A DNA stretch of 64,000 nt from RBG-16-66-20 sp052386675 (GCA_052386675.1 JBQTJX010000030.1:90408-154407); one strand, 5' to 3'; shown: positions 44,218 through 54,198, numbered from the stretch's first letter. Notes: generated from the letters alone by a model not told the origin. Numbers and translations: made by a program.

Positions 44218-45663
44218 ATGAGCCTTCTGCTCGAGGCTCTGAAAAAGGCCGAGAAGGCCAAGGAAGAGGCCCAGCGCCGCGCCGGCGGCGAGGCCGAGCC
44301 CGCGGCGTCCTCGTTCGATCTCGAGGCCACAGTGGTCGACCCGACAAAGCACATCACCACGCGCGACGAATTGCCCGACATACACGCGCCGCTGGAGATC
44401 CTGAGCGAGGACCTGCACACGGCACGGCAGAAGGGCCGCCCGCTGGAACTCTCGATCGAGGAGGTCGCGCCGCCATCCCCGGCGCCCGCCCCGCGGCCAG
44501 CAGCCCCGGCCCCGCCACCGCATGAGCCGGCATCGCGCGCAAACGCGCCGACCCAGGACCAGAACGCGGACCGCGCCGCGGCGCAGAAGGTGTTCGAGGC
44601 GAAATTCAAGGAACCCAATCCGAGGCTGCCCTTTTACATCACCATCGGCGTGCTGAGCGCGTTTGCCGTCGGCACCGTCGGCTATTTCTGGTACCAGTTG
44701 CGGCCGCCGCCCGCGCTGGTCAACGCCAACCCGCCGCGACCCGCCGGTGAGCTGCCGCCGGCGGCGGTTGACGCGAAACCGGCGGCCGGCGCGCCCGCGG
44801 CCGACGCGAAACCGGCCATCCAGGCTGCCATACCCGGCCTGCCGGGCACGCCTTCGCCGACGGCGCCTGCGGCCGCACCTGCGGCGACCGCTCCCTCTGT
44901 CGCACCGGCACCAGCCCCGATCGCCGCGCCAGCGCCAACCCCGATGTCCAAGCCTGCGCCGACGGCACCCGCGCAATCCGCCGCGCCCTCGACTGCGCCT
45001 GCTGCCAGCGCACGCGCCCCCCGTACCGCCTCGCCGCGCGCGAAGGCGCCGGGCGCGGACGAGCGTGCGCTCACGGTCAGCCGCGCAGGCGCGCAAGTGC
45101 ATCCGCGCGTCGCATCCGGTTACGCGGCCTACCAGGCCGGCGATCTCACGCTGGCGCGTACCGATTACGAACAAGCGCTGCGCGAGGACGCCACCAACCG
45201 CGATGCGGCGCTGGGACTCGCCGCGGTTGAAATGCGCGCGCAGCGCTACGAGCAGGCGGACGCGATCTACCAGCGCCTTCTGCAGGCGAATCCGCGCGAT
45301 CCCCACGCCCAGGCCGGAATGCTCGCGCTACGCGGCCAGGCGCTCGACCCGGTGCAGGCCGAAAGCCGGGTCAAGTCGCTGCTGGCGGCGGACCCCGAGG
45401 CAAACGTGCTGCACTTCACGCTCGGCAACCAGTACGCGCAGCAGGGCCGCTGGGCGGAGGCGCAGCAGGCCTACTTCAAGGCCTACGCGGGCGACCCCGA
45501 GAATCCGGATTACGCGTTCAATCTCGCGGTGAGCCTTGACCAGTTGCGCCAGCCGGCCCTGGCGCTGGAGTATTACCGGCGCGCGCTCGCGCTGGCCGCG
45601 AAACGCAGCGCGAATTTCGCGCCCGACGCCGCGCGAACCCGCGCGCAGCAGCTCTCCCGCTAG
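44218..45663 (+). CDS. mshN: TPR protein of the pilus (MshN-like)
   Basis: 481 residues. N-terminal MSLLLEALKKAEKAKEEAQR and one membrane helix (about 140-160, PFYITIGVLSAFAVGTVGYF), then a ~130-residue linker almost wholly Ala and Pro. TPR repeats fill about 295-470 (GYAAYQAGDLTLARTDYEQAL and following). MshN-type proteins link assembly components in the periplasm. A G+C hairpin (45663-45679) follows the stop but lacks a close T-run. Confidence 0.85.
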   Translation: MSLLLEALKKAEKAKEEAQRRAGGEAEPAASSFDLEATVVDPTKHITTRDELPDIHAPLEILSEDLHTARQKGRPLELSIEEVAPPSPAPAPRPAAPAPPPHEPASRANAPTQDQNADRAAAQKVFEAKFKEPNPRLPFYITIGVLSAFAVGTVGYFWYQLRPPPALVNANPPRPAGELPPAAVDAKPAAGAPAADAKPAIQAAIPGLPGTPSPTAPAAAPAATAPSVAPAPAPIAAPAPTPMSKPAPTAPAQSAAPSTAPAASARAPRTASPRAKAPGADERALTVSRAGAQVHPRVASGYAAYQAGDLTLARTDYEQALREDATNRDAALGLAAVEMRAQRYEQADAIYQRLLQANPRDPHAQAGMLALRGQALDPVQAESRVKSLLAADPEANVLHFTLGNQYAQQGRWAEAQQAYFKAYAGDPENPDYAFNLAVSLDQLRQPALALEYYRRALALAAKRSANFAPDAARTRAQQLSR

Positions 45664-45748
45664 CGCCCCGCGGGGGCGCGCCGCCCTTTTCCTGCCAACA
45701 AGCTTTTGCAATGCGGCAGGACGCCGCCGCGGGTATCATGGAGGCTGG

Positions 45749-47458
45749 ATGAATTCGCCCACGAATCCGCAGGCAAAGCGCCACATCGGCCAGATCCTGA
45801 TCGACCAGGGCATCCTGACCGAGGACCAGCTGCGTATCGCCCTGCTGGAGCAGACCAAGTCGCACGTGCCGGTGGGTCGCCTGCTGGTGCAGCTTGGTTT
45901 CGTGTCGGAAGCAACGCTGCGCGACGCGCTGTCGGAGAAGCTCGGCCTGCAGTCGGTCGATCTGGCGCACATCATCGTTGACCCCACGGCGCTGAAGATG
46001 CTGCCGCGCGAGCTGGCGCGGCGCTACCGCATGTTCCCGATCGCGCTCGACCGCCAGGCACGAAAATTCATCGTCGCGCTGGCCGACACCAACAATATCG
46101 TCGCGGTCGACCAGCTGCGCGCGCACCTGAGGACAGACTTCGAGATCGAGCTGCGCCTGGCCGGCGACTCCGAGATCGAGCGCGCAATCGAGCACTACTA
46201 CGGCCACGAGTTCTCGATTGACGGCATCCTGCGCGAGATTGAGACCGGCGAGGTGGACTACACCTCGGTGGCCGACGGCGACGAGTACTCGCAACCGGTG
46301 GTGCGCCTGATCTCGGCGCTGCTCGCCGACGCGGTCGAGCGCGGCGCCTCGGACATCCACTTCGAGCCGGAACAGAACTTCCTGCGCATCCGCTACCGCA
46401 TCGACGGCGTGCTGCGGCAGATCCGCAGCCTGCACAAGACCTACTGGCCGGCGATGGCGGTGCGCCTGAAGGTGATGTCGAAAATGAACATCGCCGAGAC
46501 GCGCGCGCCGCAGGACGGGCGCATCTCTGCCACCATGTCCGGGCGCGTGGTGGACTTCCGCGTCTCGGCACTGCCAACCACGCACGGCGAGAACGTGGTG
46601 CTGCGGATCCTGGACCGGCAAAAGGGCATCGTGCCGCTGGAACGCCTCGGCCTGGACGAGGGCATCCTCGAGATGCTAAAGCGCATGCTGGCGCGCCCGG
46701 AGGGCATCATCCTCGTCACCGGGCCGACCGGCAGCGGCAAGACCACCACGCTGTACTCGATCCTGAATCACATCAATTCCGACGGCGTCAACATCATGAC
46801 GCTGGAGGATCCGGTCGAGTACCCGATGACCTTGATCCGCCAGACCTCGGTGGCGGATTCGGCCAAGCTCGACTTCGCCAACGGCATCCGCGCCCTGATG
46901 CGCCAGGACCCGGACGCGATCCTGGTGGGCGAGATCCGCGACGAGGACACCGCCGAGATGGCGTTCCGCGCAGCGATGACCGGCCACCAGGTGTTCTCCA
47001 CGCTGCACACCAATTCCGCGGTCGGCGCCATTCCGCGCCTGCTCGACATCGGCATCGTGCCCGACATCATGGCGGGCAACATCATCGGCATCATCGCGCA
47101 GCGCCAGGTGCGCAAGCTCTGCCGCACCTGCCGCCAGTCCTACGACCCGGACGTAAAGGAACGCCGGCTGCTCGGCCTGTCTCCCACCGAGCCCGCGGCG
47201 CTGTTCCGCGCCGTCGGCTGCGAGCAATGCGACTACCAGGGCTACCGCGGCCGCGTGTCGATCCTCGAGATCCTGAAGATGGACCCCGCGATCGACGAGC
47301 TGATCGCGCGCCGCGCCACCGCGCGCGAGATCCTCACCGCGGCGCGCACCAAGGGCTTCAAGACGCTCGCCGAGGACGGCATCCGCATCGTGCGCTCGGG
47401 CGTTACCGGGCTGGACGAGCTGATGCGCGTCGCCGACCTCACTGACCGCATGGCGTAG
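45749..47458 (+). CDS. mshE: Pilus extension ATPase MshE
   Basis: 569 residues from the ATG at 45749, with GGAGG just upstream. Two N-terminal MshEN motifs (HIGQILIDQGILTEDQLRIA and the later VGRLLVQLGFVSEATLRDAL) match the c-di-GMP-binding pattern. The GspE/PilB core has Walker A GPTGSGKTTT (about 325) and GEIRDEDTAEMAFRAAMTGH. Two CxxC pairs (about 457 and 490) form the zinc site. It powers pilus polymerisation. The upstream gap of 85 nt has no convincing promoter. Confidence 0.93.
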   Translation: MNSPTNPQAKRHIGQILIDQGILTEDQLRIALLEQTKSHVPVGRLLVQLGFVSEATLRDALSEKLGLQSVDLAHIIVDPTALKMLPRELARRYRMFPIALDRQARKFIVALADTNNIVAVDQLRAHLRTDFEIELRLAGDSEIERAIEHYYGHEFSIDGILREIETGEVDYTSVADGDEYSQPVVRLISALLADAVERGASDIHFEPEQNFLRIRYRIDGVLRQIRSLHKTYWPAMAVRLKVMSKMNIAETRAPQDGRISATMSGRVVDFRVSALPTTHGENVVLRILDRQKGIVPLERLGLDEGILEMLKRMLARPEGIILVTGPTGSGKTTTLYSILNHINSDGVNIMTLEDPVEYPMTLIRQTSVADSAKLDFANGIRALMRQDPDAILVGEIRDEDTAEMAFRAAMTGHQVFSTLHTNSAVGAIPRLLDIGIVPDIMAGNIIGIIAQRQVRKLCRTCRQSYDPDVKERRLLGLSPTEPAALFRAVGCEQCDYQGYRGRVSILEILKMDPAIDELIARRATAREILTAARTKGFKTLAEDGIRIVRSGVTGLDELMRVADLTDRMA

Positions 47459-47472
47459 GAGGAAGCGGGGTC

Positions 47473-48678
47473 ATGCCCCTGTACACCTACAAGGCGATAG
47501 ACGGCGACGGCAAGTCGGTGCTTGGCCGCACCGATGCGGTCAACCTGTTCGACCTCGAGCAGCGCCTGTCGCGCATGGGCCTGGACCTGATAACCGGGGC
47601 ACCCAGCGCCCAGAAGAGCCGCCTGATCGGCGGCGGCAACGTCAAGCGTGCCGACCTGATCAACTTCTGCTACCACATGGAGCAGCTGGCGAGCGCCGGG
47701 GTGCCCATCGTCGAGGGCCTGGTGGATCTGCGCGATAGCACCGACAACCTGCGCTTCAAGGAAGTGGTCTCCGGTCTGGTAGAGACCATCGAGGGCGGCA
47801 AGAGCCTGTCGCAGGCGCTGGCCGATTTCCCCGAGGTATTCAGCAAGGTGTTCGTCAGCCTGGTGCGTTCCGGCGAGCAGACCGGCCGCCTCGCCGAAGT
47901 GCTCAAGGCCCTGACCGAGTCGCTGAAATGGGAGGACGAACTCGCCGCCCAGACCAAGAAGCTGATGATGTACCCCGCCTTCGTCGGCAGCGCGGTGCTG
48001 CTGGTGACCTTTTTCCTGATGATCTACCTGGTGCCGCAGATGACCGGCTTCATCAAGAACATGGGCCAGGAGATCCCGCTGCAGACCCGCATCCTGATCG
48101 TGGTCTCGGCCTTCTTCGTCGACTTCTGGTGGGCGATCCTCGCCGCGCCCTTCGTCCTCTTCTTCGGCCTCAAGGCGCTCATCGCCTCCGATCCCAGGGC
48201 CGCATTCCTGTTCGACCACATCAAGCTGCGGGTGCCGATGATCGGACCGATCCTGCGCAAGATCATCCTGTCGCGCTTTGCTTCCAGCTTCGCGCTGATG
48301 TATTCCTCCGGCATCACGGTGCTGGATGCGATCCGCTCCACCGAGGAGATCGTCGGCAACAAGCCGATGGAAAACGCGCTGCACACGGTGGGCCAGCAGA
48401 TCGCCGAGGGCAAGAACATGACCCTCGCCTTCCAGGAAATCGGCCTGTTCCCGCCGCTGGTGATCCGCATGCTGCGGATCGGCGAGAATACCGGGGCGCT
48501 GGACCGGGCGCTCCTCAACGTGAGCTATTTCTACAACCGGGAAGTCAAGGAATCGATCGACAAGGTGCAGGCCCTGATCGAACCGGTGATGACGCTGGTG
48601 CTGGGCGCGATCCTGGGCTGGGTGATGCTCTCGGTGCTGGGCCCGGTGTACGACACCATCTCGAAGATGAAATTCTAG
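47473..48678 (+). CDS. mshG: Inner-membrane platform protein MshG
   Basis: 401 residues, type II secretion F / PilC family. Two F domains (LINFCYHMEQLASAGVPIVEGL; FASSFALMYSSGITVLDAI) and three membrane helices (about 168-190, 215-240, 370-395). The platform on which MshE acts. A GGAGG-like ribosome site lies upstream. Confidence 0.93.
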   Translation: MPLYTYKAIDGDGKSVLGRTDAVNLFDLEQRLSRMGLDLITGAPSAQKSRLIGGGNVKRADLINFCYHMEQLASAGVPIVEGLVDLRDSTDNLRFKEVVSGLVETIEGGKSLSQALADFPEVFSKVFVSLVRSGEQTGRLAEVLKALTESLKWEDELAAQTKKLMMYPAFVGSAVLLVTFFLMIYLVPQMTGFIKNMGQEIPLQTRILIVVSAFFVDFWWAILAAPFVLFFGLKALIASDPRAAFLFDHIKLRVPMIGPILRKIILSRFASSFALMYSSGITVLDAIRSTEEIVGNKPMENALHTVGQQIAEGKNMTLAFQEIGLFPPLVIRMLRIGENTGALDRALLNVSYFYNREVKESIDKVQALIEPVMTLVLGAILGWVMLSVLGPVYDTISKMKF

Positions 48679-48682
48679 GTCG

Positions 48683-50263
48683 ATGTCGCAGAAGCTCGTC
48701 CTCTATTTCACCGCCGGCTCGCGCGCGCTCTACCGCCTCTCGGGCGGGCGCCTCGAGCTCGCCGCCAGCTTCGGCGCCGACGACCAGGGGCTGGAGGAGC
48801 TGCGCGGGTTCCTGAAGGGCCGCAGGGGCGCCCTGGTGACCGTGCTCGCCGACATCGCGGGCGAGGATTTCCACGAGGACCAGATCCCGTACCTGCGCGG
48901 CAGCGACCGCGCCACGGTGGTGCAGCGCCGCCTGGCGCAGCGCTACCGCGACACGCGATTGTCGGCTGCGGTGTCGCTTGGCAGCGCCGGCGGCGAGCGC
49001 CGCGGCGAGCGCCTGTTGCTCGCCTCGTTCACCAACACGCAGCAGTTCACGCCCTGGCTGGACGCCATCGCCGAGGCCGGGACGCGGCTCTCCGGCGTGT
49101 ACTCGGCGCCGCTGCTCGCGCCCGTGCTCGCCGCGCGCCTGGGCGCGCGCGCGGGGCGCGCCTTCGTCATCACCCCCAACGCGGCCGGCCTGCGCCAGTG
49201 CTACATCGACGACGGCCGGCTGCGCTTCGCGCGCCTGGAGCGCACCACGGACCTCGCGCCCGAAGCGCTGGCGATGTTCGTGCGCTCGGAGACCGCGCGA
49301 CTGGCGCAGTACCTGTCGACGCTGCGCACGCTGCCCCGGGACGGGCCGCCGGTGCAGGTCATCGTGGTCGCCCCCGACGGCCAGCGCGCCACATTCGAGC
49401 AGGCGCTCGTGTCGGACGCGCGCCTTGCCTACCACACGGTGGAGCTGGGGGAAGCGGCGCGCAAGGCGGGCATCAAGCGCCTCGATCCCGGCGCGACCAG
49501 CGAGCAGCTTTACCTTCACCTGGCGGTCACGCGCGCGCCAAAGGAGCAATTCGCGCGCGTCGAGGACCGGCGCGCCTTCTTCCTCTGGAAGCTGCACCGC
49601 GGCATCCTTGCCGCGGGCGCCGCCGGGCTCGCGGCCTGCGTGCTCTATGCCGGCGCATTGTGGCTGGACGTGCTCGGCACGCGCGACCAGGTCGCGGCGC
49701 AGAAGCAGGAGGCGCAGAGCGCCACGCGCGAGTACCAGCGCATCACCTCGACCTTCCCGGTGACCCAGACCTCGAGCGACAACCTGAAGGCGGCGGTAGT
49801 GGAGTTCCGCGTCATCGCCTCCCGCACCGCGTCGCCCGAGGGCGCGATGGCACATCTGTCGAAGGTGCTGGAGCAGTTCCCGCAGGTCGAGCTGGAGTCC
49901 CTTACCTGGAGCGTGGACATACCCAAGGAAGGCGCCGCGGCAAAGGCGCCGGCCGGCGCGGCGCCGGCGCCAGCGCCGCAGCCGGGTGCGCAGCCCGCTG
50001 CCGCCGCAAGCGACCTGTCGCAGATACTCGAGATTTCCGGCCGCGTGGAGGCGACGCAGCGCTCGGATTACCGCGCCATCACCCAGCAAGTGCAGCGATT
50101 TGCCGCCGCGCTCACTGCGGACGGCGCCTACCGCACCGTGCGCACGCAGTTGCCCTTCGACGTCACGCCCGACGCCACGCTCTCGGGCGACATCGGCGAA
50201 ACTGCAGACCGCGGCGAGGCGCCGCGCTTCACCATCATCGTCGCGCGCCGCATCCAGCCCTGA
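48683..50263 (+). CDS. mshI: MshI-like pilus assembly protein
   Basis: 526 residues. An N-terminal actin-like/PilM-type cytoplasmic domain is suggested by length and position, not by clear motifs. One membrane helix at about 300-325 (GILAAGAAGLAACVLYAGAL), then a periplasmic coiled coil and a PilN-like domain. It resembles a fusion of PilM-like and PilN-like functions. Located between mshG and mshJ as in MSHA loci. Confidence 0.75.
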   Translation: MSQKLVLYFTAGSRALYRLSGGRLELAASFGADDQGLEELRGFLKGRRGALVTVLADIAGEDFHEDQIPYLRGSDRATVVQRRLAQRYRDTRLSAAVSLGSAGGERRGERLLLASFTNTQQFTPWLDAIAEAGTRLSGVYSAPLLAPVLAARLGARAGRAFVITPNAAGLRQCYIDDGRLRFARLERTTDLAPEALAMFVRSETARLAQYLSTLRTLPRDGPPVQVIVVAPDGQRATFEQALVSDARLAYHTVELGEAARKAGIKRLDPGATSEQLYLHLAVTRAPKEQFARVEDRRAFFLWKLHRGILAAGAAGLAACVLYAGALWLDVLGTRDQVAAQKQEAQSATREYQRITSTFPVTQTSSDNLKAAVVEFRVIASRTASPEGAMAHLSKVLEQFPQVELESLTWSVDIPKEGAAAKAPAGAAPAPAPQPGAQPAAAASDLSQILEISGRVEATQRSDYRAITQQVQRFAAALTADGAYRTVRTQLPFDVTPDATLSGDIGETADRGEAPRFTIIVARRIQP

Positions 50264-50267
50264 GGCC

Positions 50268-50876
50268 ATGAACTTCACCGCCCAGGAATGGAAGAAGCTG
50301 GCCGCCCCGGTGGCGCTGGCGCTGGCGCTGCTTGCGGCCGGCGCCGGCCTGATCTGGCATGCGCAGATGGTTCTGAGGAAGGACAGCCAGAACCTCGTCG
50401 CCGCGCGCACCGAGCGTGTGCAGGCGCGCGAGCGCCTTTCCAAGATCGCGGAAGAAGAGCGCGAGGTGAAGGCGAACATCGAGGTCTACCAGCAGCTCAA
50501 GAGCCTCGGCATCCTCGGCGAGGAACGTCGCCTGGAGTGGGTGGACGCGATGGCGCGCATCCGCGCCAGCCGCGAACTGCTCGACCTCAAGTACTCCGTG
50601 GAGCGCCAGAAACTGTCGCATTCCGTCGCCGGCAAGCCCGCCAACGTCGACTTCTACTCCAGCACCATGAAGGTGGATCTCGCGTTGCTCCACGAAGGCG
50701 ACCTGCTGGGGTTCCTGGCGGACCTGCGCGCCTCGGGCAACGCCTATTTCTCGGTGCAGAAATGCACCATCACCCGCACCGGGCAGTCCGCCAGCGGCGC
50801 CAACCTGGTGCCGCGCCTGCGCGCCAGTTGCGCCGTCGACCTGATCACCATCCTCGACCGGGCGGCGAAGGCATGA
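50268..50876 (+). CDS. mshJ: MshJ-like pilus assembly protein
   Basis: 202 residues from the ATG at 50268. One N-terminal membrane helix (about 12-33, VALALALLAAGAGLIWHAQMVL) followed by a coiled coil (about 38-70) and a PilO-like periplasmic domain. Size and place fit MshJ. The ATG of the next gene overlaps its stop. Confidence 0.75.
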   Translation: MNFTAQEWKKLAAPVALALALLAAGAGLIWHAQMVLRKDSQNLVAARTERVQARERLSKIAEEEREVKANIEVYQQLKSLGILGEERRLEWVDAMARIRASRELLDLKYSVERQKLSHSVAGKPANVDFYSSTMKVDLALLHEGDLLGFLADLRASGNAYFSVQKCTITRTGQSASGANLVPRLRASCAVDLITILDRAAKA

Positions 50877-51328
50877 AGCGGACCCGCAATATCCTGATCC
50901 TGTCGGGCCTCGCCTCCCTGGCGCCCCTGCCGCTGCAGGCGCAGGAGCTGGGGCGGCTGTTCCTGACCCCCGAGCAGCGCGCTGCGCTGGATGCGCGGCG
51001 TAAGGCGCGCATTCCGGACAAGCCGACCGCCGTGCCGGTGGTCGAATCCCCGACCACGAGCGTGGACGGCTACGTTCGCCGCCAGAGCGGGCGCTCGACA
51101 GTGTGGGTCAACCGCCAACCCAACCCCGAGGGCGTGCAATCCGACGGCGCGCGGGTCGCACCCGGGCGTGCCGGTGCGCCCACAGTGTCAATCTTCGTAG
51201 GCGAAGGCGAACGCCGGTTCGAGCTCAAGCCGGGGCAGCGGATCGACCGTGGCACCGGCGAGATCAGCGATGTGCTGGGGGATGGATCAGTTCGGGTAGG
51301 ACCGGCGCGCAAGCCGGGGGGGAAATGA
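50873..51328 (+). CDS. mshK: MshK-like periplasmic pilus protein
   Basis: 151 residues, starting at an ATG that overlaps the mshJ stop. Signal peptide ILILSGLASLAPLPLQAQ. The mature part begins ELGRLFLTPEQRAALDARR, a stretch widespread in MshK/PilP-like proteins, and includes RRQSGRSTVWVN and the C-terminal LKPGQRIDRGTGEISDV. Probably a PilP-like connector between the inner-membrane complex and the secretin. Called mainly from order. Confidence 0.75.
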   Translation: MKRTRNILILSGLASLAPLPLQAQELGRLFLTPEQRAALDARRKARIPDKPTAVPVVESPTTSVDGYVRRQSGRSTVWVNRQPNPEGVQSDGARVAPGRAGAPTVSIFVGEGERRFELKPGQRIDRGTGEISDVLGDGSVRVGPARKPGGK

Positions 51329-53106
51329 TGCTTGCGGCAGCACGGAAGCGGCAAATGGGCGCCGCGCTGCTGGTGATGCTTGCGATTGTAGGGCTTGCCG
51401 GCTCCTGGTTACTGCTGAGCCAGCTCAATGCTGAATCCGGCGGCATCGAGGCGGTGCGCAAGAAGCGGAACGCCGAGATTCTGAATCGAGCCAAGCAGGC
51501 GCTGATCGGTTACGTCGCCGCGCAGGCGGCGAAGTCGTTTGAGGATCGCCCTGGTGCGCTGCCTTGTCCCGAGGCGCCCGGCAGCTACGGCGACAGCGCC
51601 AACGAGGGCACGGTTTCATACCCCTGCACCCTGCCGATTACCGGGCGCCTTCCCTGGAAGACGCTAGGCCTGGACAAGCTGGTGGATGCCTCCGGCGAGC
51701 CACTTTGGTACGCGGTCGCCTCGGGCTGGGCAGGCTCCGGCACGGTCATCAATTCCAACTGCACCAGCTACGACGCGAGTTCCACCCAAGCCTGCCGCGC
51801 CGGCCGTCTCTCGGTGGATGGCACCACTAGTGACGTGATTGCCTTGATTATCGCGCCCGGCCCCGCGATCAATGTTGTCGCCGCTTCCGGCTGCACGGCG
51901 CACAGCCAGTCGCGGCCGACCAGCGGCACGCCGAACATCCTCAACTACCTTGAATGCGAAAACGCTACCTCTCCGGGTAATACCTTTGTCACTGTCAGCC
52001 AAAGCGCCTCCTTTAACGACCAGGTAATAGCCATTACGGCAGCAGATCTACTACCTGGGGTTGAGGCCGCGATCGCGGATCGGATCGCGCGCGAAATAGT
52101 CCCGTTGATGAAGTCTGCATATACGTCGAGCACTTGGCATTCCGCCCTTAGCGCAACGAGGCCGCTCTTGCCTTACCCGGCCCCCTTTGGCAACCCCAGC
52201 ACATCCGACTACGGCGGCATCAAGGGAACGGCGGCCCCTTTCTACGGCGGCCTGCTGCCGGTGAATCTCACGCAAAGTTGTTCCCCCGCCACGGAGCCAA
52301 GATGCGTCACTCCGACCACGGGATCGAGCACGTTGCTCACCTTTTCCAAAAGTGGAGCGGACACCTACGTCTCCAGCATTCTGCCGCCGATCGGCTCGAT
52401 TCGTACTCAGTCCACCTGCAACTGGCAGACCGACAACTACGTGTGCACAGGCGAGTACCTCTTGGCCGGCATCATGGTCACAGTCAGGCTCCGAGTCGCC
52501 AATGTCGCAGGTGGGTTTCGAACATATGATCTGGCGGGAATCACCTGCACTGCGGTGGATGATGCCGGCGGCGGGCTTCCGCAGCAGAACATCGGCTGCG
52601 TGTCGAGTAGCCTTGAGTTGCAACCCGATGGATCGGCGTTGATCACGGTGACGACCAACTGGACACCGCTCATCACGCTCATGGGCTGGGGCACCTATGC
52701 GAACTACGTCGTCACCTTCCCGCGGTCAATCTTTGGTGACCATTCTTTCGTGGCCAACACTTCTGATCCGGTAACCAGATGGTTTTGGACCAACGAATGG
52801 TACCGCTTGCTTTATTACGTGGTGGCTTCTGGAAACTCCGCCGATGCGCTACCCGCCGCGCCTTCGTGCGTCACCGCCGGGCTCTGCCTGACCGTGGCGA
52901 ACGCCAGCACGTCCCAGAATGGCGCGCTGCTAATTCTTGCCGGCCGGAGCATCAATGGATCGGCGCGCCCCAGCACGACCCTCGCGGACTACCTAGAGTT
53001 TGGCAATGCCATGGGGACGTTTGAAAAGCAACCGATCAGCAAGGCAATCAACACTCTGCTCAGATCCCCCTTCAACGATCGCCTTATTGCTGTGGATTCG
53101 AATTGA
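51325..53106 (+). CDS. Large pilus-associated protein with PilX/MshP-like N-terminus
   Basis: 593 residues. The N-terminus (KRQMGAALLVMLAIVGLAG) resembles PilX/MshP-type pseudopilins with cleavage possible after Gly, but lacks the usual Glu5. A long extracytoplasmic part rich in Ser, Thr, Gly and Asn with scattered Cys pairs follows, as in tip or adhesin subunits. G+C content drops over roughly 51.9-53.1 kb, which suggests faster divergence or a separate origin. ATGATG at the start overlaps the mshK stop. Function inferred from position only. Confidence 0.7.
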   Translation: MMLAAARKRQMGAALLVMLAIVGLAGSWLLLSQLNAESGGIEAVRKKRNAEILNRAKQALIGYVAAQAAKSFEDRPGALPCPEAPGSYGDSANEGTVSYPCTLPITGRLPWKTLGLDKLVDASGEPLWYAVASGWAGSGTVINSNCTSYDASSTQACRAGRLSVDGTTSDVIALIIAPGPAINVVAASGCTAHSQSRPTSGTPNILNYLECENATSPGNTFVTVSQSASFNDQVIAITAADLLPGVEAAIADRIAREIVPLMKSAYTSSTWHSALSATRPLLPYPAPFGNPSTSDYGGIKGTAAPFYGGLLPVNLTQSCSPATEPRCVTPTTGSSTLLTFSKSGADTYVSSILPPIGSIRTQSTCNWQTDNYVCTGEYLLAGIMVTVRLRVANVAGGFRTYDLAGITCTAVDDAGGGLPQQNIGCVSSSLELQPDGSALITVTTNWTPLITLMGWGTYANYVVTFPRSIFGDHSFVANTSDPVTRWFWTNEWYRLLYYVVASGNSADALPAAPSCVTAGLCLTVANASTSQNGALLILAGRSINGSARPSTTLADYLEFGNAMGTFEKQPISKAINTLLRSPFNDRLIAVDSN

Positions 53107-53963
53107 TGACACCGAGCAACTGCCGCGGCTTCAGCTTGGTCGAGCTCGCCGTGGTGCTGGCGATCGTGACGCTGCTGATGAGTAGCCTGATGTACACGCT
53201 CTCGGCGCAGACGGAGCAGCGCAGTTTCGAGGACACGCGCCGAAGGCTGGACCAGGCGCGCGAGCTGGTTCTAACCCACGCTATCGTGACGGGTCGCCTG
53301 CCTTGCCCAGCGCGTTTCGCGAGCGCTGCCAGTCACAGCAACGGGCTTGAGAGCTTCTGCACCTCTGCGGCCACCGGGCACACCACCACGTGCGCGGGCA
53401 GCGAGACCACCGCCGAGCAGACTCACGGCACCTGTTCGAATCACTACGATGGCTACCTCCCCGCGGCAAGCATCGGCTACCAGCAGACCGACACCGATGG
53501 CTTCGCGATCGACGCCTGGGGCAACCGGATTCGCTACGCGGTCGCCCGCTCGATCGCCACGGGCACCTGTTCGGGCTTGACCTCGCCTCCGAACCTGTAC
53601 ACCACAATGTTCACGAGCAAGAACTTGCTAAAGACCTATGGCATCACCTGCCAAACGGACCGGATCATCGTGTGCAAATCCGGCACCGGAATCAGCGCGA
53701 CCAGCTGCGGCAGCGCGGCCAATCAGATCATGACCCTAGGCACGGCGGTCGCCATCGTGTACTCCATCGGCAAGAACGGCTCAGCAGGCGGCGGCGCGGA
53801 CACCGACGAGATGGCGAATTTGAATTCGCCTGCCGATGGCGTCTACGTCTGGCACACCCCCACACCCAGCACCGCTACCAACGGCGAATTCGACGATCAG
53901 ATGACCTGGATCACCGTGGGCGAACTCTACGGCCGGCTGATCTCCGCCGGCACGCTGCCCTAG
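53106..53963 (+). CDS. Type IV pseudopilin
   Basis: 285 residues. The class III prepilin signal CRGFSLVELAVVLAIVTLLM has cleavage after Gly8 and Glu13 (Glu5 of the mature form). The ATG at 53106 overlaps the preceding stop. The C-terminal domain contains several Cys, which may form disulfides, and a typical minor-pilin DTDGFAIDAWGNRIRYAV segment. The stop shares its CTAG with the stop of the vapC remnant on the other strand. Probably a minor pilin or tip component. Confidence 0.85.
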   Translation: MTPSNCRGFSLVELAVVLAIVTLLMSSLMYTLSAQTEQRSFEDTRRRLDQARELVLTHAIVTGRLPCPARFASAASHSNGLESFCTSAATGHTTTCAGSETTAEQTHGTCSNHYDGYLPAASIGYQQTDTDGFAIDAWGNRIRYAVARSIATGTCSGLTSPPNLYTTMFTSKNLLKTYGITCQTDRIIVCKSGTGISATSCGSAANQIMTLGTAVAIVYSIGKNGSAGGGADTDEMANLNSPADGVYVWHTPTPSTATNGEFDDQMTWITVGELYGRLISAGTLP

Positions 53964-54198
53964 CCCCTCGCCCAGTTCTCCAAATTCAAGCTGGACTCAC
54001 GCTTGAAATCCCGTTCATTGTTCGTGACCAGCACCAGCCCCGCAGCGCGCGCATGCGCCGCGATCCAGAGATCGTTCGGTCCGATCGGCAAGCACTTCTT
54101 CTGCAGTTCGGCGCGAATCTCACCGTAACGCTCCGCGGCGGGGCCGGCCTGTCGTTCAAAAATGTAGATGCAGGGTTGGTGTCGAGGTGGAAACGCAA
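53960..54198 (-). pseudogene. vapC: vapC toxin remnant (PIN domain), frameshifted and internally deleted
   Basis: The minus strand just after vapB begins LRFHLDTN, the usual VapC start with its first catalytic Asp. It then continues in another frame as PCIYIFERQ and, after losing about 60 residues of the middle, as ERYGEIRAEL, PIGPNDLWIAAHARAAGLVLVTNN and ERDFKRESSLNLENWARG to the TAG. A functional PIN toxin is ~130 residues; here one frameshift (near codon 8) and a deletion have destroyed it. Confidence 0.82.

Noticed and set aside
45663..45679. G+C hairpin after mshN as a terminator
   Set aside because: The T-run is short and separated from the stem, and mshE follows in the same operon order; function is doubtful.
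45706..45739. TTGCAA and TATCAT as a promoter for mshE
   Set aside because: Spacing is 22 nt, outside the usual 15-19.
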